Of a stretch of 64,000 nt of DNA, positions 1 through 8,741 are shown piece after piece; position 1 is the stretch's first letter, and each line of letters opens with the position of its first letter. A model generated the notes under the pieces. That model worked only from the letters and a program-made list of their open reading frames with translations, ran no database searches and had not been told where the DNA came from. A program made the translations under genes and the position numbers. Source of the stretch: an uncultured Alphaproteobacteria bacterium (lineage in GTDB: Bacteria > Pseudomonadota > Alphaproteobacteria > Caulobacterales > Caulobacteraceae); assembly GCA_903909375.1 (NCBI GenBank), contig CAIVVM010000034.1, positions 62,001-126,000 on the forward strand. The letters are read 5' to 3'.

Positions 1-211
1 GTTGCTTCTTGGCCGACACCGCGGTGATGCGCGACGGCACGATCTTGCCGCGCTCCGAGACGTAGCGCTGCAACAGCTTCACGTCCTTGTAGTCGATCTT
101 CGGCGCACCGGCGCCGGAGAACGGGCAAACCTTGCGGCGGCGGAAGAACGGGCGACGTGCGCCGCCCGCAGCAGCGCCGGCAGCCGGCGCGTTGGAGGTT
201 TCGTCGGTCAT
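1..211 (-). CDS. rpsR: 30S ribosomal protein S18 (partial, C-terminus beyond window)
   Basis: Small-subunit ribosomal protein that pairs with S6 on the 30S platform. Seventy residues are visible. An Ala/Gly-rich N-terminal extension leads into the S18 signature with [15 protein letters not shown] (about residues 19-33), [18 protein letters not shown] and [12 protein letters not shown]. The gene is cut by the left window edge, so the last residues are missing. The ATG at 211 is preceded on the minus strand by a GGGAGG-type ribosome-binding site. It lies 18 bp downstream of rpsF, the usual rpsF-rpsR(-rplI) operon order; rplI would lie outside the window. Confidence 0.96.
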   Translation of the reverse strand, partial: MTDETSNAPAAGAAAGGARRPFFRRRKVCPFSGAGAPKIDYKDVKLLQRYVSERGKIVPSRITAVSAKKQ

Positions 212-229
212 GGCGAGGGCCTCCCTTTC

Positions 230-592
230 TTAAAACTGAGGAACGTCGTCGCGGCGTTCGCGGTCGCGATCGCGGCGGGCGAGAACCGGGGAGAGCTCAA
301 GGTCGAGTTCTTCCACGCGGACGGTCATGTAGCGCAGCACGTCTTCGTTGATCGACAGCTGGCGTTCCATTTCCTTGACGATGTCCGACGGAGCGTCGAT
401 CGCCAGCAGGGAATAGTGACCCTTGCGGTTCTTCTTGATGCGGAATGTCAGGTTGCGCAGACCCCAGTACTCGATCTTGGCGACGTTGCCGCCACCGCTT
501 TCGATGAGTTGCTTCAGGGTGTCGTTGAGCGCTTCGGCCTGTTGCGGCGAGATGTCCTGCCGCGAAATGACGACGTGTTCGTAGAGTGCCAT
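230..592 (-). CDS. rpsF: 30S ribosomal protein S6
   Basis: Small-subunit ribosomal protein of 120 residues, partner of S18. It opens [13 protein letters not shown] and contains the S6 core with [18 protein letters not shown] (about residues 43-60) and the [20 protein letters not shown] strand-helix. The C-terminal tail is charged ([11 protein letters not shown]), as in many alphaproteobacterial S6 proteins. An in-frame extension up to 757 exists, but the ATG at 592 has GAGGA just upstream and matches the family N-terminus. First gene of the rpsF-rpsR unit; its promoter should lie in 593-738. Confidence 0.97.
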   Translation of the reverse strand: MALYEHVVISRQDISPQQAEALNDTLKQLIESGGGNVAKIEYWGLRNLTFRIKKNRKGHYSLLAIDAPSDIVKEMERQLSINEDVLRYMTVRVEELDLELSPVLARRDRDRERRDDVPQF

Positions 593-738
593 ATGTCCTC
601 TTCCGTTGTGGAGGGCGGCGTGGCCGTCGGCGGAAGTCCGACAGTCACGATGGATCTCTGGCGCGGCGGGCAGGACGTTTCCGCCCTGATTGCGCTCCGC
701 GAGAGACCGCCTTCCGTGAAGGGGCGGGCAAATAAGGG

Positions 739-764
739 AAAACCCCCGCGCGAGCAAGGGTTTT
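739..764 (-). terminator. Possible intrinsic terminator downstream of the peroxiredoxin gene
   Basis: AAAACCC at 739-745 pairs with GGGTTTT at 758-764 (7 bp stem, 12-nt loop). Read on the minus strand it lies 30 bp past the stop of the peroxiredoxin gene at 794 and ends in TTTT. The stem is AT-rich at its base and short, so this is a weak call. Confidence 0.35.
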
Positions 765-793
765 CGCTGGAGATGAGGTCCAGGGCTGCGGGT

Positions 794-1333
794 CTAGCGC
801 TTGGCCTTGAACGCCTTCACTGCGCCCAGCGTCTGGGCCACATGCTCGGTGGGGTCCAGCTTGGAGTAGCTGTGGAGCACGTCGCCCTTCGGTGAGATCA
901 CATAGGACGTGCGGTCGGACCAGTCGGGGCGGGCGGCCATGATCGCGTCATACTGCCTGGCGATCTTCGCGCCGGGGTCGGCAGCGACCGGGAATTTGCC
1001 CGAGCACTTATCGGTGTCGGCCGAGATCTGCTGCAGCTTGTCCAGCTTGCCGGCGGTCACGCCGATGACTGTAGCGCCGCTGGCGGCGAACTGCGGCATG
1101 GCGTCGGCGAACATCTTGGCTTCGAGGTTGCAGCCCGCAGTGTCTGCGGCCGGAAAGAAATAGAGCACGACCGGCCCCTTCTTGCGGGCCTCAGCCAACG
1201 AGAACGTCAGCGCCTTGCCGGCCTGGAAGCCCGGCGCCACGAAATCCGGCGCCTTGTCGCCCGCCTTCAGGGCCGCGAGGGCCGGGGAGGAAACGAGCGC
1301 AGCGGCAGCCAGGGCCAGAGTGAAGGATTTCAT
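794..1333 (-). CDS. Exported peroxiredoxin (AhpC/TSA, BCP-like)
   Basis: Thiol peroxidase of the thioredoxin fold, 179 residues, predicted to act in the periplasm. Residues 1-20 form a signal peptide ending SSPALA before ALKAGDKAPDF, the usual start of a peroxiredoxin domain. The active-site motif PxxxTxxC is present as PAADTAGC with the peroxidatic Cys at 68; the more common DTPGC has Ala in place of Pro here. A second Cys near 112 (DTDKCSGK) could resolve the disulfide. Start chosen at ATG 1333 because upstream residues are not signal-like. It lies 74 bp downstream of the alcohol dehydrogenase on the same strand; whether they share a transcript is unknown. Confidence 0.85.
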   Translation of the reverse strand: MKSFTLALAAAALVSSPALAALKAGDKAPDFVAPGFQAGKALTFSLAEARKKGPVVLYFFPAADTAGCNLEAKMFADAMPQFAASGATVIGVTAGKLDKLQQISADTDKCSGKFPVAADPGAKIARQYDAIMAARPDWSDRTSYVISPKGDVLHSYSKLDPTEHVAQTLGAVKAFKAKR

Positions 1334-1407
1334 GAGACAGCGTCCTTGGGGAGAGGAGGTTCGTGGTACCCGTGAATACCGACTTTTCGAGCTGAGCAAC
1401 AGATACG

Positions 1408-2493
1408 CTAGCCGTTCGGCTGCACCAGGATCTTCACATGCGCTTCCGGGTCGCCCAACGCCACGAAGGCGTCTGCCACACCGTCCAGGCCAACTGTACC
1501 TGTCACCAGACCGGAGACATCAATCACGCCTTCGGAAAGCTGATGCAGGGTCATGGCGAACTCGTCAGGCGTATAGCCCAGCACGAAGGTCAGCTCGATC
1601 TCCTTGGTGATCGCGATGGCGGGTTCGATCCGGTCGGTTTCCATGCAGACGCCGGCCACCACGATCTGGCTACCCGCCGGAGCCGCCTCGATCAGCGACT
1701 GCAGGATGCCGGGCGAGCCCACGCACTCGAACACCACAGGCCGGCCGAAGGTCTTGCCCATCATCCGGGCCATGCTCTGGGCAGCGCGGGCGGTGGGAAC
1801 GCCATAGCTCTCCCAGCGACCGTGCGGGCTTTCCGTGGCGGGGTCGATCACCACGTCGGCGCCCAGCCGCTCGGCCGCCGCACGGCGACGCGGGGAATAG
1901 TCGCAGGCGATCACGGGGCCGTGTCCCTTCGCCTTGAGCCCGGCGATCACCGCCAGCCCGACGGGGCCACAACCCACCACCAGCGCAACGGAGTCCGCAT
2001 CCAGCCGCGCCTTTGCCACTGCATGCGCACCAACGGCGAAGGGCTCGGTCATGGCGGCGCTGTCGGTTGGCAGTCCATTGGGCACGGCCAGCAACAGCGC
2101 CTCACTGAGAATCATGCGTTCGGCAAACCCGCCCGGGAGACGGTTCGAGAAGCCAAGGGCCTCCACCCCGCTTGCTGTCAGGGTCACAGGCATTGAGACC
2201 ACTCGCGTCCCGGCCTTCAGCACGCCGGTAGTTCCCGGCCCGAAATCGAGGATTTCGGCGCAGAATTCGTGGCCAAACACGGTGTCCGCTGTCGGATCAA
2301 AGGAGCCTGCGCCCACGGAGGATTCTCCACGGCGTGTGATTTCGATCATGTGCTCCATGTGATGCAGGGAATGCAGGTCCGACCCGCAGATCCCGCAGGC
2401 CAGTGTCTTGACCAGAACCTGGCCTTCGCCGGGCGTCAGATCGGCGATCTCGTCACAGATCAACGTCTTGTTGCGGCGGATCACGGCTCTCAT
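1408..2493 (-). CDS. Zinc-binding alcohol dehydrogenase, MDR family
   Basis: NAD(P)-dependent oxidoreductase of the medium-chain dehydrogenase family, 361 residues; substrate unknown. The GroES-like domain carries CGICGSDLHSLHH with the catalytic-zinc Cys at 36 and a GHEF motif; the Rossmann part has VVGCGPVGLA and an acidic residue in ACDYS at the end of the second strand. The four-Cys structural-zinc lobe of classical ADHs is absent: the loop after GHE reads SMPVTLTASGVEALGF. ATG 2493 is preferred over ATG 2516 because GGAGG lies about 8 nt before it. Divergent from fabD, 91 bp away. Confidence 0.85.
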   Translation of the reverse strand: MRAVIRRNKTLICDEIADLTPGEGQVLVKTLACGICGSDLHSLHHMEHMIEITRRGESSVGAGSFDPTADTVFGHEFCAEILDFGPGTTGVLKAGTRVVSMPVTLTASGVEALGFSNRLPGGFAERMILSEALLLAVPNGLPTDSAAMTEPFAVGAHAVAKARLDADSVALVVGCGPVGLAVIAGLKAKGHGPVIACDYSPRRRAAAERLGADVVIDPATESPHGRWESYGVPTARAAQSMARMMGKTFGRPVVFECVGSPGILQSLIEAAPAGSQIVVAGVCMETDRIEPAIAITKEIELTFVLGYTPDEFAMTLHQLSEGVIDVSGLVTGTVGLDGVADAFVALGDPEAHVKILVQPNG

Positions 2494-2584
2494 TGGGCGC
2501 CCTCCAGGCTTCGTCATCTTGTCGCGGGTGACGCTATCCCCTAACGCTCGCGACCTGGAATCACCAGCGAGGGGAACTGCGCCC

Positions 2585-3529
2585 ATGAGCCTTGCCTTCA
2601 TTTTTCCCGGTCAGGGAAGTCAAGCGATCGGAATGGGCCAGGAGCTGGCGCAGGCCTTTGCATCCGCCCGCGAGGTGTTTCAGGAGGTTGATGACGCCCT
2701 CGAGCAGAAGCTGTCGTTGTTGATGCGCGATGGCCCTGAAGATCAGCTGACCCTCACCGAGAACGCCCAGCCGGCGCTGATGGCGGTGAGCCTGGCCGTG
2801 ATGCGGACCCTTGAGAAGGAATTCGGGGTCAACATCGAGCGCGCCGCTTTTGTGGCTGGCCACAGTCTCGGGGAATACTCTGCGCTGGCGGCGGCTGGCG
2901 CGATCAGCCTGTCCGACACGGCGCGACTGTTGAAACTCCGGGGACAGGCCATGCAGCGCGCCGTTCCGGTGGGGCAGGGCGCCATGGCGTCCCTGATCGG
3001 TCCGAAGACCGACCTGGCGCTGGCCGAGGCGGCGGCGGCGGCGGGATCCGAAGTCGGTGTCTGCGTTGTGGCCAATGACAACAACAGCGGCAATGTGGTG
3101 ATCTCGGGCGAGAAGGCCGCCGTGGATCGGGCCATCGAGAAGGCCAAGGAACTGGGCGCCCGCGCCATACCGCTGAATGTCTCGGCGCCCTTCCACTGCC
3201 CGCTTATGCAACCGGCGGCGGACGAAATGGCCCGGGCATTGGCCGAAGCGACCTTCAAGGCTCCCGGCGCGCCTGTGGTGACCAACATCCAGGCTCAACC
3301 GACCAACGACCCTGAAGTCCTGCGTCGCCTGCTGGTGGAGCAGGTCACCGGGCGGGTGCGCTGGCGTGAGAGCATGATCTGGATGGCGGGCGAAGGCGGG
3401 GTCACCCGGTTTGCTGAGGCCGGCGCCGGCAAGGTCTTGACGGGCATGGCCAAGCGCATTGCACCGGACGCGGACGCCGTTTCACTGAATGCGCCGGCCG
3501 ATCTCGAATCATTTGCGAAATCTCTTTAG
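2585..3529 (+). CDS. fabD: Malonyl-CoA:ACP acyltransferase
   Basis: Loads malonate from CoA onto the acyl carrier protein for type II fatty-acid synthesis in the cytoplasm; 314 residues, normal length. The N-terminus FIFPGQGSQAIGMG, the nucleophile elbow GHSLGEYSA with Ser94, and His204 in SAPFHCPLM are all present, and QVTGRVRWRESM gives the C-terminal signature. The start is the ATG at 2585, preceded by GAGGGGA. First gene of fabD-fabG-acpP-fabF, separated from fabG by 10 bp. Confidence 0.98.
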   Translation: MSLAFIFPGQGSQAIGMGQELAQAFASAREVFQEVDDALEQKLSLLMRDGPEDQLTLTENAQPALMAVSLAVMRTLEKEFGVNIERAAFVAGHSLGEYSALAAAGAISLSDTARLLKLRGQAMQRAVPVGQGAMASLIGPKTDLALAEAAAAAGSEVGVCVVANDNNSGNVVISGEKAAVDRAIEKAKELGARAIPLNVSAPFHCPLMQPAADEMARALAEATFKAPGAPVVTNIQAQPTNDPEVLRRLLVEQVTGRVRWRESMIWMAGEGGVTRFAEAGAGKVLTGMAKRIAPDADAVSLNAPADLESFAKSL

Positions 3530-3539
3530 GGGCGGACCC

Positions 3540-4280
3540 ATGTTTGGACTGACCGGCAAGACGGCGCTTGTGACAGGCGCGACAGGCGGTATCGGCGCCG
3601 AGATCGCCCGGACGCTTCACGCCCAGGGCGCCCATGTGGTGCTCTCGGGCACGCGTGAAGCGGTGTTGGCGGAGCTGGCGGCCACGCTTGGCGAGCGGGT
3701 ATCGATTGCGCCTGCGAATCTGTCTGACGCGGCGGCGGTTGACGGCCTCATCGGTGCTGCGGAAGCCGCCGCGGGTGCACCTATCGATATCCTCGTCGCC
3801 AACGCCGGCATTACCCGCGACGGTCTGCTTCTGCGGATGAAGGACGAGGACTGGGAGACCGTTCTCAAGGTCAATCTGGAGAGCTACTTCCGGCTGAGCC
3901 GGGCGGCTGTAAAGGGCATGATGAAGCGCCGGGCGGGGCGGATCATCGGTATCACCTCGGTGGTGGGCGTGATGGGCAACCCGGGGCAGACGAACTATGC
4001 CGCCTCCAAGGCCGGGATGATCGGATTTTCAAAAGCTCTGGCCCAGGAGGTCGCGACCCGCGGCATCACCGTGAATTGCGTGGCGCCGGGCTTCATCGAA
4101 AGCCCCATGACCGATGCCCTGAACGAGGCTCAGAAAGCCCAGATCCTCACGACTATTCCGGCAGGTCGCCTTGGACTGGGCGTCGATATCGCCGCTGCCT
4201 GCGCCTATCTGGCTTCGGATGCCGCGAGCTACGTCACCGGCCAGACGCTGCATGTGAACGGCGGGATGGCGATGATCTGA
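3540..4280 (+). CDS. fabG: 3-oxoacyl-[ACP] reductase
   Basis: NADPH-dependent short-chain dehydrogenase that reduces 3-oxoacyl-ACP in fatty-acid elongation; 246 residues. It has the cofactor motif TGATGGIG (about residues 12-19), NAG at about 87, catalytic Ser near 140 (GITSVVG), Tyr153 and Lys157 in NYAASKAG, and the C-terminal GGMAMI. Start at ATG 3540 with GGGGCGGA upstream. Lies 10 bp after fabD, almost certainly cotranscribed. Confidence 0.97.
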   Translation: MFGLTGKTALVTGATGGIGAEIARTLHAQGAHVVLSGTREAVLAELAATLGERVSIAPANLSDAAAVDGLIGAAEAAAGAPIDILVANAGITRDGLLLRMKDEDWETVLKVNLESYFRLSRAAVKGMMKRRAGRIIGITSVVGVMGNPGQTNYAASKAGMIGFSKALAQEVATRGITVNCVAPGFIESPMTDALNEAQKAQILTTIPAGRLGLGVDIAAACAYLASDAASYVTGQTLHVNGGMAMI

Positions 4281-4342
4281 CGCTCGCCAGCCGAAAGCGA
4301 ACATGCTACCCGGCAGGCGGAACTGAACACCGAAGGCGGCAG

Positions 4343-4373
4343 TTGACTTAAGCGCCACCGTCGCCGATGCAAT
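4343..4373 (+). promoter_or_regulatory. Weak candidate promoter for acpP
   Basis: TTGACT at 4343-4348 is a good -35 hexamer, but the only -10-like sequence, TGCAAT at 4368-4373, gives a 19-bp spacer. It would place transcription about 25 bp before acpP in the 124-bp fabG-acpP gap. Reported because acpP often has its own promoter; the match is poor. Confidence 0.25.
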
Positions 4374-4404
4374 GACCTGACTAAGCCCTGAGGGACCTAC
4401 TGAA

Positions 4405-4644
4405 ATGTCCGACGTCCTAGAACGCGTCCGTAAGATTGTGATCGAACATCTCGATGCTGACCCTGAAAAGGTCACCGAGAAGGCCAGCTTTATCGACGAT
4501 CTGGGGGCCGACAGCCTCGACAATGTCGAGCTGGTCATGGCGTTCGAAGAAGAGTTCGACATCGAGATTCCGGACGACGCTGCGGAGCATATCCAGACCG
4601 TTGGCGACGCCGTGAAGTTCATCGGCGAGAAGCTGGGCGGCTAA
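4405..4644 (+). CDS. acpP: Acyl carrier protein
   Basis: Small acidic carrier protein (79 residues) that holds growing acyl chains on a 4'-phosphopantetheine arm attached to Ser37 in the [14 protein letters not shown] motif. Sequence and length are typical, and helix II ([21 protein letters not shown]) is conserved. It follows fabG by 124 bp and precedes fabF by 89 bp, with a strong terminator-like hairpin in the second gap, which would let acpP be made in excess over fabF. Confidence 0.98.
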   Translation: MSDVLERVRKIVIEHLDADPEKVTEKASFIDDLGADSLDNVELVMAFEEEFDIEIPDDAAEHIQTVGDAVKFIGEKLGG

Positions 4645-4677
4645 AGCTGCTCGGTAACCACGTACCGTAATTGAACG

Positions 4678-4720
4678 CCGCCGCGTCCCTCGGTCCACCG
4701 AAGGCGCGGCGGTTTCGTTT
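4678..4720 (+). terminator. Intrinsic terminator or attenuator after acpP
   Basis: CCGCCGCG at 4678-4685 pairs with CGCGGCGG at 4705-4712. An inner TCGGT/ACCGA stem stacks inside, and TTTCGTTT follows at 4713-4720. This GC-rich hairpin plus T-rich tail is the best terminator in the window. It stands 34 bp after the acpP stop and 14 bp before the fabF start, so fabF depends on readthrough or another promoter. Confidence 0.75.
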
Positions 4721-4733
4721 GTGAGGCAGGCCC

Positions 4734-6017
4734 ATGCGTCGAGTCGTCGTCACCGGCATCGGGCTCCTGACCCCGCTGGGGCAGGGGACCGAGCTAACCT
4801 GGAAGAAGATCCTGGCCGGAGAGTCCGGCGCAGGGCGTATCAGCGCTTTCGACGTCGATGGATGGGCGTGTCAGGTGGCCTGCGAGGTCCCGCGCGTCGA
4901 TGGCCAGGGCGGCGGTGGGCCGGAGGTTCCGGGCAGCTTTGATCCTGACCAGACGATGTCGGCAAAGGACCGTCGGCGAGTCGACGATTTCATCCTCTAC
5001 GGCATTGCCGCGGCCGACGAAGCCGTGCGCGACTCGGGCTGGGCGCCACAGGACGACGAGGGTCGCGAGCGTACCGGCGTGATGATTGGCTCCGGAATCG
5101 GTGGCCTGGGAACCATCGCGGCCACCGCGATCCAGTTGCACGAGCACGGGCCGCGCAAGGTAAGTCCCTTTTTCATCCCGTCGGCGCTGATCAACCTGGT
5201 GAGCGGTCAGGTTTCGATCCGACATGGGTTCAAGGGCCCGAACCATGCCGTGGTGACGGCCTGCGCGACCGGGGCCCATGCCATCGGCGACGCCTGTCGA
5301 TTGATCAAGTATGGCGACGCCGACGTGATGGTCGCCGGCGGCGCCGAGGCCAGTGTTGTGCCGGTTGGCATCGCCGGTTTCATCGCCTGCCGGGCGATGT
5401 CCACAGACTTTAACGAAACGCCGCAGAAGGCCAGCCGTCCCTACGACAAGGATCGCGATGGGTTCGTCATGGGCGAGGGCGCCGGCATCGTGGTGCTGGA
5501 GGAACTGGAGCACGCGCTGGCGCGCGGGGCCAAGATCTACGCCGAGGTGATCGGCTACGGCATGGCCGGCGACGCTTATCACATCACGGCGCCTGCCGAG
5601 GATGGCGACGGCGGGTTCCGGGCTATGCAGGCGGCGATCAAGGACGCGAAGATTTCGCCCTCCGAGATCAATTACATCAATGCCCATGGCACCTCTACGC
5701 CGCTGGGAGACGAGATTGAACTTCGTGCCGTGGAGCGAATGCTGGGCAACGGCGGCCAGGGTGTCGCCATGAGTTCGACCAAGGGCGCGACCGGACATCT
5801 GCTTGGCGCGGCGGGCGCCATCGAGGCTGCCTTCACCTGCCTGGCGATCCGTGACCAGGTCGCCCCGCCCACGATCAACCTGGACAATCCGTCCGTGGAG
5901 ACCGCTCTCGATCTGGTGCCGCACAAGGCCAGGCCGATGGAGATCAACGTGGCGTTGTCCAACAGCTTCGGCTTCGGTGGCACCAATGCCTCGGTGCTGT
6001 TCAAGCGGTACGCGTGA
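4734..6017 (+). CDS. fabF: 3-oxoacyl-[ACP] synthase II
   Basis: Condensing enzyme KAS II, which extends acyl-ACP with malonyl-ACP; 427 residues. The thiolase-fold catalytic triad is intact: Cys177 in TACATGAHAIGDA, His318 in NAHGTSTPLGD and His355 in GATGHLLGAAGA. The N-terminus MRRVVVTGIGLLTPLG and C-terminal SNSFGFGGTNAS are family hallmarks. A modest insert after residue 50 (DGQGGGGPEVPGS) is seen in related bacteria. It overlaps mltG by 4 bp (GTGA). Confidence 0.98.
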   Translation: MRRVVVTGIGLLTPLGQGTELTWKKILAGESGAGRISAFDVDGWACQVACEVPRVDGQGGGGPEVPGSFDPDQTMSAKDRRRVDDFILYGIAAADEAVRDSGWAPQDDEGRERTGVMIGSGIGGLGTIAATAIQLHEHGPRKVSPFFIPSALINLVSGQVSIRHGFKGPNHAVVTACATGAHAIGDACRLIKYGDADVMVAGGAEASVVPVGIAGFIACRAMSTDFNETPQKASRPYDKDRDGFVMGEGAGIVVLEELEHALARGAKIYAEVIGYGMAGDAYHITAPAEDGDGGFRAMQAAIKDAKISPSEINYINAHGTSTPLGDEIELRAVERMLGNGGQGVAMSSTKGATGHLLGAAGAIEAAFTCLAIRDQVAPPTINLDNPSVETALDLVPHKARPMEINVALSNSFGFGGTNASVLFKRYA

Positions 6018-7018
6018 GCCGACGCCGCCTGAGCCGCCGTGCCGCCGGCGGCGGCGCGGCCATCTTGCTGGGCCTTGCGATGTTGGCCCTGCTGGCCGGG
6101 ATCTGGAGCTATGCCGGGCCGGGACCTCGATCCGTGGAGGGCGACTTCACCTCCGTGATTCTGGAAAAGGGTTCGGGTGTTGGGCAGATCGGAAAGGCCC
6201 TGAAGGAGGCCGGGGTCATTTCATCGGCCAGCGTGTTCAGCGCGGCAGCCCGGATCACGGGCGCTGCGGCGGACCTGAAGGCCGGCGAATATGAATTCCC
6301 GTCGGGCGCCTCAATGGCCCGGGTGCTGGCCGACATCCGCGATGGCAAGGTCGTGCGTCACCAGGTGACAATCCCTGAAGGCTGGACCAGCGGCATGGTT
6401 CTCGACGCCCTTCGAGTTGAGGCGGAGCTGGTGGGTGTTGTGGACGAGCCACCTGAAGGTTCGATCCTGCCCGACACCTATCGACTCGTGCGGGGCGAGA
6501 GCCGGGCGGCCGTAATCCAGCGAATGCGCGAAGCGCGCGACAAGGTTCTGGCCGATCTATGGGCGACGCGGCAGCCCGGCCTTCCTATCGAAACGCCGGA
6601 GGAGGCGGTGATCCTGGCGTCCATCGTCGAGAAGGAAACGGGCGTTGCTGCCGAACGGCCCCGCGTAGCAGCGGTGTTCGTCAACCGGCTCCGGTTGGGC
6701 ATGGCGCTTCAGAGTGATCCGACCATCATCTACGGGCTCACGCGAGGGCGGCCGCTGGGACGTGGCATCCGCGCGTCGGAACTGGCGGCTGCTGGGCCCT
6801 ACAATTCCTACAAGGTGGTTGGTCTGCCGCCGACGCCGATCGCAAATCCGGGCCGGGAGGCTCTTGCGGCGGTGCTGGATCCACCGAAGAGTGACGAATT
6901 ATTCTTTGTGGCCGACGGCTCCGGCGGTCACGCCTTTGCCGTGACCTATGAGGATCACAAGCGCAATGTGGCCCGTTGGCGGGAGATAGAGCGACAGAAG
7001 GCGTCGGGGGGACAGTAG
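6014..7018 (+). CDS. mltG: Endolytic peptidoglycan transglycosylase MltG (YceG-like)
   Basis: Inner-membrane lytic transglycosylase that cleaves nascent glycan strands and helps set their length; 334 residues. An Arg-rich cytoplasmic N-terminus precedes one membrane helix (about residues 16-35, AILLGLAMLALLAGIWSY). The YceG domain follows, with a LysM-like region, LPDTYRL, the catalytic-site motif ASIVEKETG (Glu around 205-208), FVNRLRLGMALQSDPT and the C-terminal HAFAVTYEDHKRNV. GTG start overlapping the fabF stop; its own stop is followed directly by the yicC ATG. Confidence 0.95.
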   Translation: MSRRRLSRRAAGGGAAILLGLAMLALLAGIWSYAGPGPRSVEGDFTSVILEKGSGVGQIGKALKEAGVISSASVFSAAARITGAAADLKAGEYEFPSGASMARVLADIRDGKVVRHQVTIPEGWTSGMVLDALRVEAELVGVVDEPPEGSILPDTYRLVRGESRAAVIQRMREARDKVLADLWATRQPGLPIETPEEAVILASIVEKETGVAAERPRVAAVFVNRLRLGMALQSDPTIIYGLTRGRPLGRGIRASELAAAGPYNSYKVVGLPPTPIANPGREALAAVLDPPKSDELFFVADGSGGHAFAVTYEDHKRNVARWREIERQKASGGQ

Positions 7019-7900
7019 ATGCCCATATCCGGAATGACAGGGTTTGGCCGGGCCGAAGGGGCGCTGGGCGCCTGGACCTGGGCGGTGGAAGCTCGCAGCG
7101 TCAATGGCCGCAACCTGGAAACCCGGTTCCGCGGACCGCCAGGCTTTGACGGTCTGGAACGGATCACCCGGGAGGGCGCCCAGGCCCGGTTCCAGCGCGG
7201 CAACATCACCGTGGGCGTTCAGGCCAAGCGCATTGAAGGCGCCGGATCGGTAAGGATCAATCACGACCAGATCGCCCGCTATCTGGCGGCGGGCGCTGTC
7301 TACGTCGCCGACGGCCGCGCCGTCCCGCCCCGACTGGACGGACTGCTGGCGCTACGGGGTGTGATCGAGGCCGATGATACCGGGCTCGATCCGGAGGCCC
7401 TGGCCGAACTGGAAGCGGCCATGGGCGGCTCCATCAGTCTGGCGCTGGACGTCTTGCTGACGTCAAGACGCAGCGAGGGCGCCTCACTGGCGCCGGTGCT
7501 GAACAGTCAGGTCACCCGCATCGGCGAGTTGACCGAACAGGCTGGCGCGGTGGCGGGCGGTCAGCCCGCAGCACTGAAGGCGCGCTACGAGGCGCGACTG
7601 AAGGAACTGGCCGGCGAGGCCGCCACGCCGGAGCGCATCCTGCAGGAAGCCGCCGCCATGGCGGTCAAGGCCGACGTCCGCGAGGAACTGGACCGGCTGG
7701 CCGGCCACGTCGCTGCGGCCCGCGAACATCTGGGGGCAGATGGTGCTGTGGGCCGTAAGCTGGACTTCCTGACCCAGGAATTCATGCGGGAAGCCAATAC
7801 GCTCTGTTCAAAGTCCACATTGCCGGCCTTGACCACCCTGGGCCTGGACCTCAAAGCCACCATCGAACAGTTCCGCGAGCAGGTGCAGAATGTGGAATAG
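7019..7900 (+). CDS. yicC: YicC family protein (stress-associated endoribonuclease family)
   Basis: Member of the YicC/YloC family, described in E. coli and B. subtilis as an endoribonuclease; 293 residues. The signature N-terminus ISGMTGFGRAEG and VEARSVNGRNLETRFRGP is present, and the C-terminal GRKLDFLTQEFMREANTLCSKS (DUF1732 region) is strongly conserved. The ATG abuts the mltG stop, and gmk follows 54 bp downstream, the frequent yicC-gmk pairing in proteobacteria. Confidence 0.94.
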   Translation: MPISGMTGFGRAEGALGAWTWAVEARSVNGRNLETRFRGPPGFDGLERITREGAQARFQRGNITVGVQAKRIEGAGSVRINHDQIARYLAAGAVYVADGRAVPPRLDGLLALRGVIEADDTGLDPEALAELEAAMGGSISLALDVLLTSRRSEGASLAPVLNSQVTRIGELTEQAGAVAGGQPAALKARYEARLKELAGEAATPERILQEAAAMAVKADVREELDRLAGHVAAAREHLGADGAVGRKLDFLTQEFMREANTLCSKSTLPALTTLGLDLKATIEQFREQVQNVE

Positions 7901-7954
7901 CCACAGGTGTCTGGCCGTCCTCGACCGGCGCGCGGGAACAAGCGGAGATGAAGC

Positions 7955-8674
7955 GTGACGTCCGCGAGCGATGACCATTCCAAGCCCTGGGAGACCACGC
8001 GCAGGGGTTTGCTGTTGCTGGTGTCCAGTCCTGCGGGCGCCGGCAAGACCTCGCTAACGCGGCGGTTGGTGGCCGACCATTCGGATCTGACGCTCTCGAT
8101 CTCGGCCACCACGCGGGCCCCGCGGCCCGGTGAGGAGGAAGGCCGGGAGTACTACTTCAAGAGTCGATCCGATTTCGAGCGGATGATCGCCGACGGGGAA
8201 TTCCTCGAATGGGCGGTCGTGAACGGCCAGTACTACGGCACACCCAACGCCCCGGTGATGGCAGCGCTGGCGGCGGGCCACGACGTCCTGTTCGATATCG
8301 ACTGGCAAGGCGCCAGGCAGATCGCGGAAAAGGCGCCGGACGACAGCGTACGACTGTTCATCCTGCCGCCGGTCTGGGGCGACCTGGAGCGACGCCTGCG
8401 CGCGCGCGCACAGGACACCGAGGAGACCATCAATCAGCGACTCTCCCTGGGCCGCGAAGAGATCATCCACTGGCAGTCCTACGACTACGTCATCGTGAAC
8501 AAGAATTTCGATCGGGCCTACGCAGACCTCGGCCACATCTATCGCGCCGAACGGATGAAGCCCGGCCGGAACCCCTGGCTGCCCGGGTTCGTTGACGGAT
8601 TGCTGGCCGACGATGCCGGGGAACCGAAGGTGAAGGCGCCTGCCATGCTGAGGGGGCGACTGATCCAGAAGTAG
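7955..8674 (+). CDS. gmk: Guanylate kinase
   Basis: Phosphorylates GMP to GDP; 239 residues, somewhat longer than the usual 200-220 because of about 20 extra residues at the N-terminus. The P-loop is SSPAGAGKTS, slightly off the common GPSGAGKST. GMP-binding residues are recognisable in TTRAPRPGEEEGREYYF, and DIDWQGARQI and the lid region RLRARAQDTEE follow. The GTG start at 7955 has CGGAGATGA upstream; a later start near the P-loop is possible but would clip the first strand. Confidence 0.95.
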   Translation: MTSASDDHSKPWETTRRGLLLLVSSPAGAGKTSLTRRLVADHSDLTLSISATTRAPRPGEEEGREYYFKSRSDFERMIADGEFLEWAVVNGQYYGTPNAPVMAALAAGHDVLFDIDWQGARQIAEKAPDDSVRLFILPPVWGDLERRLRARAQDTEETINQRLSLGREEIIHWQSYDYVIVNKNFDRAYADLGHIYRAERMKPGRNPWLPGFVDGLLADDAGEPKVKAPAMLRGRLIQK

Positions 8675-8741
8675 GGGCGGCGCGGCGGATTATCTTCCTG
8701 GACGAACCCGCGCTATAGAATGCAGGCGCAGGAGAACGGGC

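Noticed and set aside
3402..3635. Numerous long antisense open frames (for example over fabD, parC, nuoD)
   Set aside because: GC-rich codon bias leaves the opposite strand free of stops. None has an RBS or a recognisable protein sequence, and all are shadows of strong genes.
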